In this document: positions 44,129 to 52,080 of the stretch, one piece after another
Numbering within the stretch: position 1 is the stretch's first letter
How the letters are laid out: the number at the start of each line of letters is the position of its first letter
Origin: Oscillospiraceae bacterium
GTDB taxonomy: Bacteria > Bacillota > Clostridia > Oscillospirales > Ruminococcaceae
Assembly (NCBI GenBank): GCA_017518255.1
Contig: JAFWVK010000009.1
Span: 1-64,000, forward strand
Direction: 5' to 3'
DNA: 64,000 bases
Notes under the pieces: model-generated
The model's input: only the letters and a program-made list of their open reading frames with translations
The model's database searches: none
Told to the model about the DNA's origin: nothing
Made by a program: the position numbers and the translations under genes

Positions 44129-46531
44129 ATGAGTGATCTGAAGCTGTGCTACGGCTGCATGGAACCGCTCAACGACGGCGAACGTGTCTGCCCGCATTGC
44201 GGCTATGAACAGGATTCAACCTCTCTGGCAAACTTTCTGAAACCGGGTACTGTGCTGCATGACCGGTTCCTTGTCGGAAAGGCATTGGATTCCAACGGGG
44301 AGGGTGTCACCTATGTCGGCTATGATACTGCCGTCGGGTGTAAAATCCTGATCCGTGAGTATCTGCCTGAACAGCTTTGCAGCCGCGTCCCGAACAGCAC
44401 GGAGATCAATGTCAGCTATGCGCATCTTGCACAGTATAAGGCATTGATGGCAGAGTATACCGAACTGAATAAAGCACTCGCCAGACTGCGGAATCTGAGC
44501 CATCTGAATCCCGCACTCGACCTTTTCTCGGAGAATAATACGACATATGCCGTATATGAGTATCTCGAAGGGCAGTCGCTGCTGGATTACCTGAAAGAAA
44601 ATGCGGGGGAGCTGAGCTGGAGTACGGTCAGAAGAATTTTCCCGCCGCTGTTTACCACGCTGAGCCTGCTGCATAATGCAGGTGTGCTGCACCGCGGTCT
44701 GAGCCCCGAGACAATCTTTGTGACGGATAAGGGCGAATTGAAGCTGCGCGGGTTCTGTATCTCCGCTGTCCGTACCAACGATACGGAGCTTGAGGCGGAG
44801 CTGTTCGACGGCTATGCAGCACCGGAACAGTATTTTGCAGACCGGCAGCAGGGTACATGGACAGATGTTTACGGCATTTGTGCCGTCCTTTACCGAATTC
44901 TGACCGGCTGCCGTGCATCCGATGCGATTTCCCGTCAGGATTATGATAACCTCGTTCCGCCGGCGGAGCTGAATCCGCATATGCCTGAGAATGTCTCAAA
45001 AGGCATTATGCAGGGTCTTGCTCTGGACGGAAATGAACGTGTCCGGACCATTACGGATCTCGTGACACTGCTCTTTGACGAGCCGGTGCCGGAGGATGCA
45101 GAGGCACAGAAACAGGGAACTACTGCAGTGTTCTCTGTGCAGTCGGATATGAAGCGTGCGGCAGGGGATGCTGCCCTGAAACCGCATCAGCGTTCCGCAC
45201 AGCAGCGTTCCGCACAGCAGCGCTCTGCGCAGCAGAGAGCCGGTCGGCAGAGACCGGTTCAGAATCGGCCGCCGCAGCAGAGAACCGGTCAGCAAAGACC
45301 TCTCCGCAACAGCGGAAACGGTCAGCCGATGCCTCGCAGCGGCAGACCCGGTGCGCAGAATGCACCCATGCGGAACGGTCAGAGATCTGCCGCAAACGGT
45401 CAGCGCCCGGTCAGACAGCAGAGACCTGCGTCTGCATCCGAGCGATATTCCGGTAATATGCGGATGGTGACGGCAAGATCCGCAGGCGGAACGGTCAGAA
45501 GACGCCCCGCAGCTGCGGCAGCCGGAAACCGGAACAGAAGAGTGCAGGAGACTTCCGTCTTTGAGAAGCTGCGTGCGCCGCTTCTGATCGCGGTTCTGTT
45601 CATCGCAATCGTGATTGTCGTCATTATGGCGTTCTATAAGCTGATGAGTGCAACTCAGAATCAGCAGACACTCAACACACGCGGAAGCAGTGTTGAGCAG
45701 AACAGTATTATTTCGGCAGAATCCGAGAACAGTACGCCGGAGGTTCATCCGGATGCCGTTGTGCCGAAGCTTGTCGGCAGAAATTTTGAGCTGAAAAAGA
45801 AGGAATTCGGAACATGGCTGATTCTGGAGCCGGAATATGTTTTTGACGACAGAGTGACAAAGGGAACCATTATTGCGCAGGAATGGGCTGACGGTACCGA
45901 GTTTGTCACCGGCAGCACAATGAAGGTTACGGTCAGTCTCGGTCCGTCTCTGATTACGATTCCCTCCTTTAAGGGCCTGAAGCTGAATACCTATCTGAAT
46001 CAGCTGAAGGACATGGGACTTGTTGAAGCGATTGACGGCGATAACGGCAACCCCGGCGGTACAACGACCGCAACCACGAAAAAGAATAAGAAAAACAAGA
46101 CTACGACCACGACGGCAACAACTACTGACGGCATCAGCACGACAACGAACAGTAACGGCAAGAGCCAGTACGTGCTGTATAAAGCAAAGGTTGACTGGAA
46201 TTACGCAAACGGGTATGTCTGCGGCGTCGAGCCTTCCGTCGGCAAGGTGATTGATGCGCTGGAGGATTATAAGATTGTTGTGTATTATGCTTATAATCCG
46301 GTTTATACAACGATTGTAAACGGAACGACTGCGGATGAATCCGGTTCCGGTACAAAGAAGTCAAAGACCACGAAGACAACGGCGACAAGTGTATCGACTA
46401 CGGAAACGGAACCCAAAAATACTGAGCCTTCATCGGATAATAATCCGCCGCCTCAGTCACAGGCTCCGGCATCGACCCCGCCTGAAACTCCGGGCGGCGA
46501 CAACGGAGGCGGAGAACGGGAGAATCCGTAA
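44129..46531 (+). CDS. Zinc-ribbon, kinase-like (probable pseudokinase), PASTA receptor
   Basis: The 800-residue protein has an N-terminal zinc ribbon (Cys7, Cys10, Cys21, Cys24), a Ser/Thr-kinase-like domain (about 38-318), a basic Gln/Arg/Pro linker, one membrane helix (about 485-507) and an outer part with two PASTA-type modules and Thr-rich segments. In the kinase domain the ATP-binding Lys is Arg76 (ILIREYLP instead of VAIKEYFP), HRD is HRG (188-190), the metal-binding Asn of the same loop is Thr, and DFG is GFC (208-210), while APE (231-233) is kept. It therefore should not phosphorylate. PASTA domains bind wall fragments or lipid II. The gene has its own promoter and terminator and lies just before spoVM. 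A scaffold or ligand sensor is the likely role. Confidence 0.85.
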   Translation: MSDLKLCYGCMEPLNDGERVCPHCGYEQDSTSLANFLKPGTVLHDRFLVGKALDSNGEGVTYVGYDTAVGCKILIREYLPEQLCSRVPNSTEINVSYAHLAQYKALMAEYTELNKALARLRNLSHLNPALDLFSENNTTYAVYEYLEGQSLLDYLKENAGELSWSTVRRIFPPLFTTLSLLHNAGVLHRGLSPETIFVTDKGELKLRGFCISAVRTNDTELEAELFDGYAAPEQYFADRQQGTWTDVYGICAVLYRILTGCRASDAISRQDYDNLVPPAELNPHMPENVSKGIMQGLALDGNERVRTITDLVTLLFDEPVPEDAEAQKQGTTAVFSVQSDMKRAAGDAALKPHQRSAQQRSAQQRSAQQRAGRQRPVQNRPPQQRTGQQRPLRNSGNGQPMPRSGRPGAQNAPMRNGQRSAANGQRPVRQQRPASASERYSGNMRMVTARSAGGTVRRRPAAAAAGNRNRRVQETSVFEKLRAPLLIAVLFIAIVIVVIMAFYKLMSATQNQQTLNTRGSSVEQNSIISAESENSTPEVHPDAVVPKLVGRNFELKKKEFGTWLILEPEYVFDDRVTKGTIIAQEWADGTEFVTGSTMKVTVSLGPSLITIPSFKGLKLNTYLNQLKDMGLVEAIDGDNGNPGGTTTATTKKNKKNKTTTTTATTTDGISTTTNSNGKSQYVLYKAKVDWNYANGYVCGVEPSVGKVIDALEDYKIVVYYAYNPVYTTIVNGTTADESGSGTKKSKTTKTTATSVSTTETEPKNTEPSSDNNPPPQSQAPASTPPETPGGDNGGGERENP
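45191..45235 (+). repeat. Three 15-bp repeats coding RSAQQ
   Basis: Three tandem units at 45191, 45206 and 45221 encode RSAQQ within the cytoplasmic linker; the first two are identical and the third has three changed bases. Confidence 0.85.
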
Positions 46532-46546
46532 TTCAGACAGATTTTG

Positions 46547-46583
46547 AAAAAAGACGGTTCTGCACTTTGCGGAACCGTCTTTT
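46547..46583 (+). terminator. Terminator after the pseudokinase
   Basis: AAAAGACGGTTC pairs with GGAACCGTCTTTT around a short loop; a T-rich run follows. It separates the kinase-like gene from spoVM. Confidence 0.9.
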
Positions 46584-46605
46584 CTGCACCCTTTTTTTCC
46601 TGCGG

Positions 46606-46613
46606 CATATAAT
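46606..46613 (+). promoter_or_regulatory. SigE-like -10 element before spoVM
   Basis: CATATAAT is one base from the SigE -10 consensus and lies 29 bp before the spoVM start. With its flank GCAGTA it matches the yabP element at 13 of 14 bases. No clear -35 is visible. Confidence 0.5.
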
Positions 46614-46642
46614 GCAGTAAAACGAAATGAGGGAGGTGCCCG

Positions 46643-46732
46643 ATGAAAATTGTTGTTATGAGAAGTCCGCGCCTGCTGGCCGGGCTGTTCCGGCTGATGT
46701 TTCACATCAAAAAAGAATCGCCGGAAGAATAA
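46643..46732 (+). CDS. spoVM: Stage V sporulation protein SpoVM, 29 residues
   Basis: A short frame (MKIVVMRSPRLLAGLFRLMF then HIKKESPEE) with an excellent GGGAGGT site. It has the length and pattern of SpoVM: an amphipathic helix with a Pro near position 9, Gly in the middle, basic residues spaced along it and a charged end. SpoVM sits on the curved forespore membrane and anchors SpoIVA for coat assembly. It lies between two terminators and behind a SigE-like -10, which fits mother-cell expression. It is too short for standard gene callers. Confidence 0.82.
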   Translation: MKIVVMRSPRLLAGLFRLMFHIKKESPEE

Positions 46733-46766
46733 CAGGGGGGGCAGGCTCCTGCCTTTATGGTACAAA

Positions 46767-46796
46767 AGAGAGAGACTGTTTTTTCAGTCTCTCTCT
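46767..46796. terminator. Bidirectional terminator between spoVM and the HD-GYP gene
   Basis: A perfect 12-bp stem, AGAGAGAGACTG with its complement, around a T6 loop. It serves convergent genes. Confidence 0.85.
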
Positions 46797-46804
46797 GCTT
46801 GTTA

Positions 46805-49800
46805 TTATGTAGATTCCTGTTTTTTCTGATTGGAATGAATGTTGTTGATGTCCTCCGTAGTGCCGCCGCCGGTGTCATCCTTAGCGCGCAGTTTTCCGCC
46901 TTCCGCCAGTCTGAGGAAGGCATCTACCACATCGGCGGTGAGCTGTGTGCCGCGTCCTTCCTTGATAATAGATACTGCCTTGTCATAATTCATACGCTTG
47001 CGGTAAGGACGGTCGGAGTACATGGCATCAAATGTATCCGCAACTGCGATAATCTGCGCAACACGGGGAATTTCGTCTCCTTTGAGACCCTTGGGATAGC
47101 CTTTTCCGTCCGGCCGTTCATGATGTGCGCCTGCACCGGTTGCAAGTTCGGGCAGAATGCTGATATCCTTGAGTGTATTATATCCAAGGCCGGAGTGGGA
47201 TTTGATGATCCGGAATTCCTCATCGGTCAGTTTTCCGTTTTTATTGAGCACTTCGGGCGGAATGCCGATTTTTCCGATATCATGCAGGAGGGCAATGCAG
47301 TAATATTCGTCAATTGTGTCTTCGTCAAGCCCAAGCTCCCGGCAGAGCATGACCGTATATTCCGCAACTCTTGCAGAATGACCGTTGGTATAGCGGTCCT
47401 TCATATCAATAACCTTTGCAAATGCCTCAACAATTTCACGGGTCAGTTCTCTTTGCGCTTCATGCCGTTTTTCTATGGCGCGGGTTCTGCGTTTGATATA
47501 CAGCCTTACGGCTATGAAGAGCAGGAAAGCTGTCAGCAGTATGGCTGTAATATTCAGCCAGAGCCGTTCATATATTTTTTTCTCTTTTACAATTGTAATA
47601 TTCAGTTTCTTGCTGTTGATGCCGTGAGAATCCTGAATTTCCAGCTCGAAGTGATAGTTTCCGCCGCTCAGATTTGTATAGTTCTGCGGGGTCATCTGGC
47701 TTCGCTGCAAGGTAACCGGAGCAGTATCAAACCCCTTCAGGCGGTAGGTTACTGTCGGGTTAATCAGAGAGTAATTATAGACATAGCTGAAAATGGTCAG
47801 TTTTTTCGTGCTTGCCGGGATGTGAAATGTTCCGGATGAATCCGGATAAATGGTTTTGCTGTCTGCCTGTAAAAACGGGACAGCCATTTTCAGTTCGCTG
47901 ACATTGTCAAACGGGATTTCAATATTGACCTTTGCAATACCGGTTGTTGCAGCGATATAAAGATCGCCGGATTCTGTGACATCGCTGTAGGAATTGGAGG
48001 TCGGTATGCAGGGCAGACCGTTGTCGCGGTTATAGAACAGATAGGACAGGTCGTCAGGATTCTGCATGAGGTGATCGGCATCGGTGACGTAGATCCCGTT
48101 GCTGCTCAGAATCCAGAGCTCACCGCTGCTGTTTTCATATAAATCAAAATTGTTGGAGTAGGGGAAGTTTGTAACGGTGTGAATCTGAAAATCCTCTGTC
48201 AGATAGGCGATTGCATTGCTTGTAATCAGCCAGTATACCTTTCTGACGGGATCTTTTTTGATGCGCATGATGATATCGGACGGCAGACCGTTTTCAGTAT
48301 CGTAATGCAGGATTTTCCGTCCTTTGATGACATAGATGCCGCCGCCGTCCGTTCCGACAACGATTTCGCCGTTTAAGCCTTCGGTTACGGTCAGAATCTC
48401 AGTGTTGTCAATGCCGTTCGCGTCATTGTAGACCGCGGTAATGCAGTCGTCTTTGATTAGCGCCAGACCGCCGGTGCATGCTGCAAGAAACGTGCCGTCG
48501 GCACATTCATATACGGTTCGGATCCGGTTGGAGGGCAGTCCGTCCGCTTCGGTAAAACGCAGGACTTCGCCGTTGTCATAGCGCAGCAGCCCCTGCTCGC
48601 TGAATGTAGAAAACCATACTCTGTTCCGGCTGTCGCGGATGATCGAGCGGATTTTGACTTGATGCAGTGTCTCAACGAGATCGGTGTCCGGATAGGAGAC
48701 ACCGGATGCGCTGACGAAACGGCGGATTGGGAGAGAATTGACAATACCGTCGTTTCCCAGAATGCGCAGCCCGCTGCTTTTTGTTCCGACCAGAATCTTT
48801 TCGTCGTATATGCACGTTGAATACACGACTTCTTCGCCGAGTTTATAGCGGTAATATATATCCGTGAACTGATCCGGTACAATTTTCATGACGCCCTGCT
48901 GGGAGGATACAAACCAGAGATTTTTCTGATAGTCCCGGATCATCCCCTCAACAGAGGTTGTCATCGGAAGATTATTGACGGTAACGTACTTGGAATCATA
49001 CAGGAATCCGATTCCGGTATCTGTGCAGACCCAGATCATATCCCCGATCCATTCGAGACTGTTGACATAAGACTGGGGCGCGATGCTGTATGTTTCCTGA
49101 ACGGAAAACCCGTTGTTCAGATTGACATAATAAATCGCGGAGCTTTGGTTACCGATGTAAGCGTATCCGGGATTGTTCGGATCGGCAAGAATTGCATGAA
49201 TATCGTCAATTCCGGTATCTTCGGCATCGGTGAATGCGGTCAGTCTGCCGTCTGTAACCGTGAAAACAGAGCCTTCCTTGGTCACGCCGTACAGAACATT
49301 TCCCGAAAAATGCAGTGTCCGGATAAATTCATCGCGGATATTCGGATCATTGAGCACGGAAAGCTGCCCTTCCGGATCGACAACGGCAAGTCCGTCGGTT
49401 GTTCCGAGGTAGATGTATCCATCTCCGTCCTCGGCAATGGCGCGGACAGAGAGTGAGGGAAGACCGGTGGATTTATTGAAATATGTGAACTGACCGTTTT
49501 TCAAATAAGCGGCGCCGCTGTCGTTGGTTCCGATCCATAAACGGTTCTGTGAATCGGGATACAGTGACGTGACGCTGGCGATTCCGCTGCCGGAGTCAAA
49601 CCGCTCGAATGTATTGCCGTCGTAGCGGATCAGTCCGCTGTAACTGCCGATCCAGATAAAACCCTCTTCCGTTTCTGCGATTGCATTTGCCTCGGAGGTC
49701 GGCAGACCGTTGGTGTTGTCGTAAAGAACGGGACAGAAGCCTTCTCCTTCTCCGGTCACATCGACGGAAATCTCTTTTTCGGGCGGTTCCGCTTCATCTG

Positions 49801-49909
49801 CAAATACCGGTGCTCTGCCGGCTGTTCCGTTGAAGAAGCTGAGAAGCCAGACTGTGAACAGAATGCATCCTGCCGCGTAGCCGGCTCTGCGGTGTGCAGT
49901 TTTCTTCAT
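46805..49909 (-). CDS. Beta-propeller sensor with HD-GYP domain (putative cyclic di-GMP phosphodiesterase)
   Basis: The 1034-residue protein has an N-terminal signal or membrane segment, a large extracellular two-component-regulator-type propeller (repeats such as DSQNRLWIGTNDSGAAYL), a Y_Y_Y-like module (VTYRLKGFD and GNYHFELEIQD), a membrane helix (LWLNITAILLTAFLLFIAV), a short coiled linker and an HD-GYP domain with LLHDIGKIGIPPEVLNK and HHERPDGKGYP. HD-GYP proteins break down cyclic di-GMP. The outer part is like the sensors of polysaccharide-responsive hybrid two-component systems in Bacteroidetes. The start at 49909 follows GGGAGTG; the frame continues 54 codons upstream through a promoter-like site. 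Nearby secreted carbohydrate genes suggest a glycan signal, which is inference. Confidence 0.87.
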   Translation of the reverse strand: MKKTAHRRAGYAAGCILFTVWLLSFFNGTAGRAPVFADEAEPPEKEISVDVTGEGEGFCPVLYDNTNGLPTSEANAIAETEEGFIWIGSYSGLIRYDGNTFERFDSGSGIASVTSLYPDSQNRLWIGTNDSGAAYLKNGQFTYFNKSTGLPSLSVRAIAEDGDGYIYLGTTDGLAVVDPEGQLSVLNDPNIRDEFIRTLHFSGNVLYGVTKEGSVFTVTDGRLTAFTDAEDTGIDDIHAILADPNNPGYAYIGNQSSAIYYVNLNNGFSVQETYSIAPQSYVNSLEWIGDMIWVCTDTGIGFLYDSKYVTVNNLPMTTSVEGMIRDYQKNLWFVSSQQGVMKIVPDQFTDIYYRYKLGEEVVYSTCIYDEKILVGTKSSGLRILGNDGIVNSLPIRRFVSASGVSYPDTDLVETLHQVKIRSIIRDSRNRVWFSTFSEQGLLRYDNGEVLRFTEADGLPSNRIRTVYECADGTFLAACTGGLALIKDDCITAVYNDANGIDNTEILTVTEGLNGEIVVGTDGGGIYVIKGRKILHYDTENGLPSDIIMRIKKDPVRKVYWLITSNAIAYLTEDFQIHTVTNFPYSNNFDLYENSSGELWILSSNGIYVTDADHLMQNPDDLSYLFYNRDNGLPCIPTSNSYSDVTESGDLYIAATTGIAKVNIEIPFDNVSELKMAVPFLQADSKTIYPDSSGTFHIPASTKKLTIFSYVYNYSLINPTVTYRLKGFDTAPVTLQRSQMTPQNYTNLSGGNYHFELEIQDSHGINSKKLNITIVKEKKIYERLWLNITAILLTAFLLFIAVRLYIKRRTRAIEKRHEAQRELTREIVEAFAKVIDMKDRYTNGHSARVAEYTVMLCRELGLDEDTIDEYYCIALLHDIGKIGIPPEVLNKNGKLTDEEFRIIKSHSGLGYNTLKDISILPELATGAGAHHERPDGKGYPKGLKGDEIPRVAQIIAVADTFDAMYSDRPYRKRMNYDKAVSIIKEGRGTQLTADVVDAFLRLAEGGKLRAKDDTGGGTTEDINNIHSNQKKQEST

Positions 49910-49985
49910 GTACTCACTCCCTTTGTATCCCGCAGGCGGTTCGGCTGCTGCGGGACAGATTCCGTTCAGTCGTTTATACAGATTC

Positions 49986-49991
49986 AGTATA
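49986..49991 (-). promoter_or_regulatory. Extended -10 promoter before the HD-GYP gene
   Basis: On the minus strand TGATATACT gives a TATACT -10 with extended TG; no good -35 is seen. It lies 77 bp before the start codon. Confidence 0.4.
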
Positions 49992-50116
49992 TCACAAAAA
50001 CGGCAATCTTTCACACTTGTTTCCGAAAAAGATACGGATTTTGTTAATTTGCACAATCTGTGCTTCGGCATCTATTAAAAATATATCTCTTTTTTCGACC
50101 TTTTTTCCGCTTACTA

Positions 50117-50145
50117 TTGACAGACTGAAAAAAATATGATAATAT
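50117..50145 (+). promoter_or_regulatory. SigA promoter of the InlB-like repeat protein
   Basis: TTGACA (50117-50122), 17-bp spacer and TAATAT (50140-50145), followed by a short leader with AAAGGAG. Confidence 0.75.
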
Positions 50146-50190
50146 AATATTTGTGGCAGTATCTTTTGTAATGACAAAGGAGTGAATCAA

Positions 50191-52038
50191 ATGAAACTAT
50201 TCAAACAGGCAGCTGCCGGTTTTTCCGCTGCTGCGATTGCAGCAATGCTGCTGCCTTCCTCAGCCTTTGCGGTTACTTCATATTCCGTTACGTTCCATTA
50301 CGAGACGTTTAACGGCGGGAATCCGCTCACAGTGCTCGTAGATGAGGGTGAGACGATCTATGATGCCCTGGAAATGGCGGCCTATAACAGGGAAGCCGAT
50401 ACCGCTGCCTTTCCGGCGCCGAGCGGCGGCAAGGCGGTCAGCGGATGGGTCATCGGCGAGGGCGGAACCGAACAGGTCGATCTCAATGCAGTCGTAACGG
50501 AAAATCTCGTGCTTTATCCCGAAACTGTCAGCACGGTTTCACCTGAGCTAATCAACCTGACAGTTGATGAGGCTTGTCTCCCGAAGAAGGACGAGGTTAT
50601 TCAAAAGGATCTTCTGCCGTATGTTTCCGTTCCTTCCGGTGCGCAGTATACGGTAACCAGAGCCTACTACGATGGTTACGATACATGGTTTGCGGATAAT
50701 AAGGTTTATCTGTTTCATGCGCAGATTCAGCCGGCAGACGGTCAGATTTTTGATTTCACCTATAATTCCGAGGGCAGCCGTATATTCCGTGTGCAGAACG
50801 CGGCGGTGAACGGAGAAAGCGCCGCTTTGCAGTGGAGTATATTCAGCAGCAGAATGAACAATACCATGCTGGAAGTTGTGATTCCGTTCAGTACCGGCAA
50901 TCCGGAAACGGTTAAAGTGAACCTGCATTATAACGGACACGGAACCGCGAGCGACCGCACCGTTGAGATTCCGAAGGGAAGCTGGTCGGTCGGCGATTAT
51001 CTGAATGAAGCTGCCGGAGAGGTTTCCCCTTATGACGATAACGGTTATCATTTTGACGGCTGGTATACAGATGAAGCGCTTGCAAATGAGCATAGCGGAA
51101 GTTTTGACAGTGATACGGACTTATATGCCAAATGGGTTTCGGAGATTTCAGAGGTCAATTTTAATGTTGCAACCCCGCTCTGCGGCGATGAAGTTGAGCA
51201 GGAGGGCGGATCGGAACCGATCAGCGTTGAAGACCTTACGACTGAAGTACGAAATGCGGTTCTCGGACTCGGCGAGGACGGTGACGGCAATCCGATTGTT
51301 CTGACCAATGAACCGGATGTTACCTGTGACACAGCGGGTATTGCCATTGACTCCTTCTGGATTACCTCGGCAACAGCGCTGGACAATATGACACTGGATA
51401 CAGAGATTCAGTTCTTTATGGGCACGATCTACGGCGAAAATGACTATCTGTTTATTATCAATGCGACCAGACTGGACGGAACACCGTACTTTGCAGAAGA
51501 TCTGAAAATTACGGTCAACGGCGTGACGGCAACGGTTCCGGCGGGCAGAAATGTGTCGAGAATGCCGATGCAGCGCAAGCCCTCGACACATGCAGGAATT
51601 GTGTCAAAGGCAGTTACGGTTTCCAAAGGCGGCAATTCCTTTGTTGTGATCGGAACGATTACGGCTGACCATGTATGGGGACCGGGCGTCATCACAAAAG
51701 AAGCGGACTGCGATGAAAACGGCGTCATGACTTATACCTGCCGGATTAAGGATGCATCCTACACCGATGATATTGATGCATTCGGTCATCACTGGGAGCC
51801 GTGGAAAGTGGTTACACCGGCTACGGCTACGACAGACGGACTGGAAATGCGTGTCTGTGACAATAACGGCGAACATAAGGAGACACGGGTAATCCCGAAG
51901 GGCACCAGCGGAACCGCAACGGTAAACGGTGTTGCGACGGGCGATGCCGGTCCCGGCGCTGCAATTCCGATTGCAGCAGCAGCGCTCATTGTTCTGGGTG
52001 CAGCCGCGGTACCGAAGAAGAAAAAACAGAATCAGTAA
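50191..52038 (+). CDS. Secreted surface protein with InlB-like (Flg_new) repeat and C-terminal membrane tail
   Basis: The 615-residue protein has a signal peptide ending PSSAFA, a Ser/Thr and acidic extracellular body, one Listeria-Bacteroides-type repeat (KVNLHYNGHGTASDR to GYHFDGWYTDE and LYAKWV, about 250-320), and a C-terminal hydrophobic helix (AAIPIAAAALIVLGAAAV) followed by Lys residues. The tail has the shape of a wall-sorting signal but no LPXTG motif before it, so it may stay membrane-anchored or use another sortase. The start at 50191 is 8 bases from AAAGGAG; a GTG at 50182 overlaps that site. Likely adhesion or surface display; unknown ligand. Confidence 0.82.
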   Translation: MKLFKQAAAGFSAAAIAAMLLPSSAFAVTSYSVTFHYETFNGGNPLTVLVDEGETIYDALEMAAYNREADTAAFPAPSGGKAVSGWVIGEGGTEQVDLNAVVTENLVLYPETVSTVSPELINLTVDEACLPKKDEVIQKDLLPYVSVPSGAQYTVTRAYYDGYDTWFADNKVYLFHAQIQPADGQIFDFTYNSEGSRIFRVQNAAVNGESAALQWSIFSSRMNNTMLEVVIPFSTGNPETVKVNLHYNGHGTASDRTVEIPKGSWSVGDYLNEAAGEVSPYDDNGYHFDGWYTDEALANEHSGSFDSDTDLYAKWVSEISEVNFNVATPLCGDEVEQEGGSEPISVEDLTTEVRNAVLGLGEDGDGNPIVLTNEPDVTCDTAGIAIDSFWITSATALDNMTLDTEIQFFMGTIYGENDYLFIINATRLDGTPYFAEDLKITVNGVTATVPAGRNVSRMPMQRKPSTHAGIVSKAVTVSKGGNSFVVIGTITADHVWGPGVITKEADCDENGVMTYTCRIKDASYTDDIDAFGHHWEPWKVVTPATATTDGLEMRVCDNNGEHKETRVIPKGTSGTATVNGVATGDAGPGAAIPIAAAALIVLGAAAVPKKKKQNQ

Positions 52039-52042
52039 CAGC

Positions 52043-52077
52043 AAAGCACCTTCTGTAATGATACAGAAGGTGCTTTT
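52043..52077. terminator. Bidirectional terminator
   Basis: A 14-bp perfect stem AAAGCACCTTCTGT with its complement, short loop and flanking T/A runs, between convergent genes. Confidence 0.9.
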
Positions 52078-52080
52078 GTA

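Noticed and set aside
44129..46531. Annotation as an active PrkC-type Ser/Thr kinase
   Set aside because: The ATP-binding Lys, catalytic Asp, metal-binding Asn and DFG Asp are all replaced.
51950..52038. LPXTG wall anchor at the end of the InlB-like protein
   Set aside because: The hydrophobic tail and Lys end are present, but no LPXTG or close variant precedes them.
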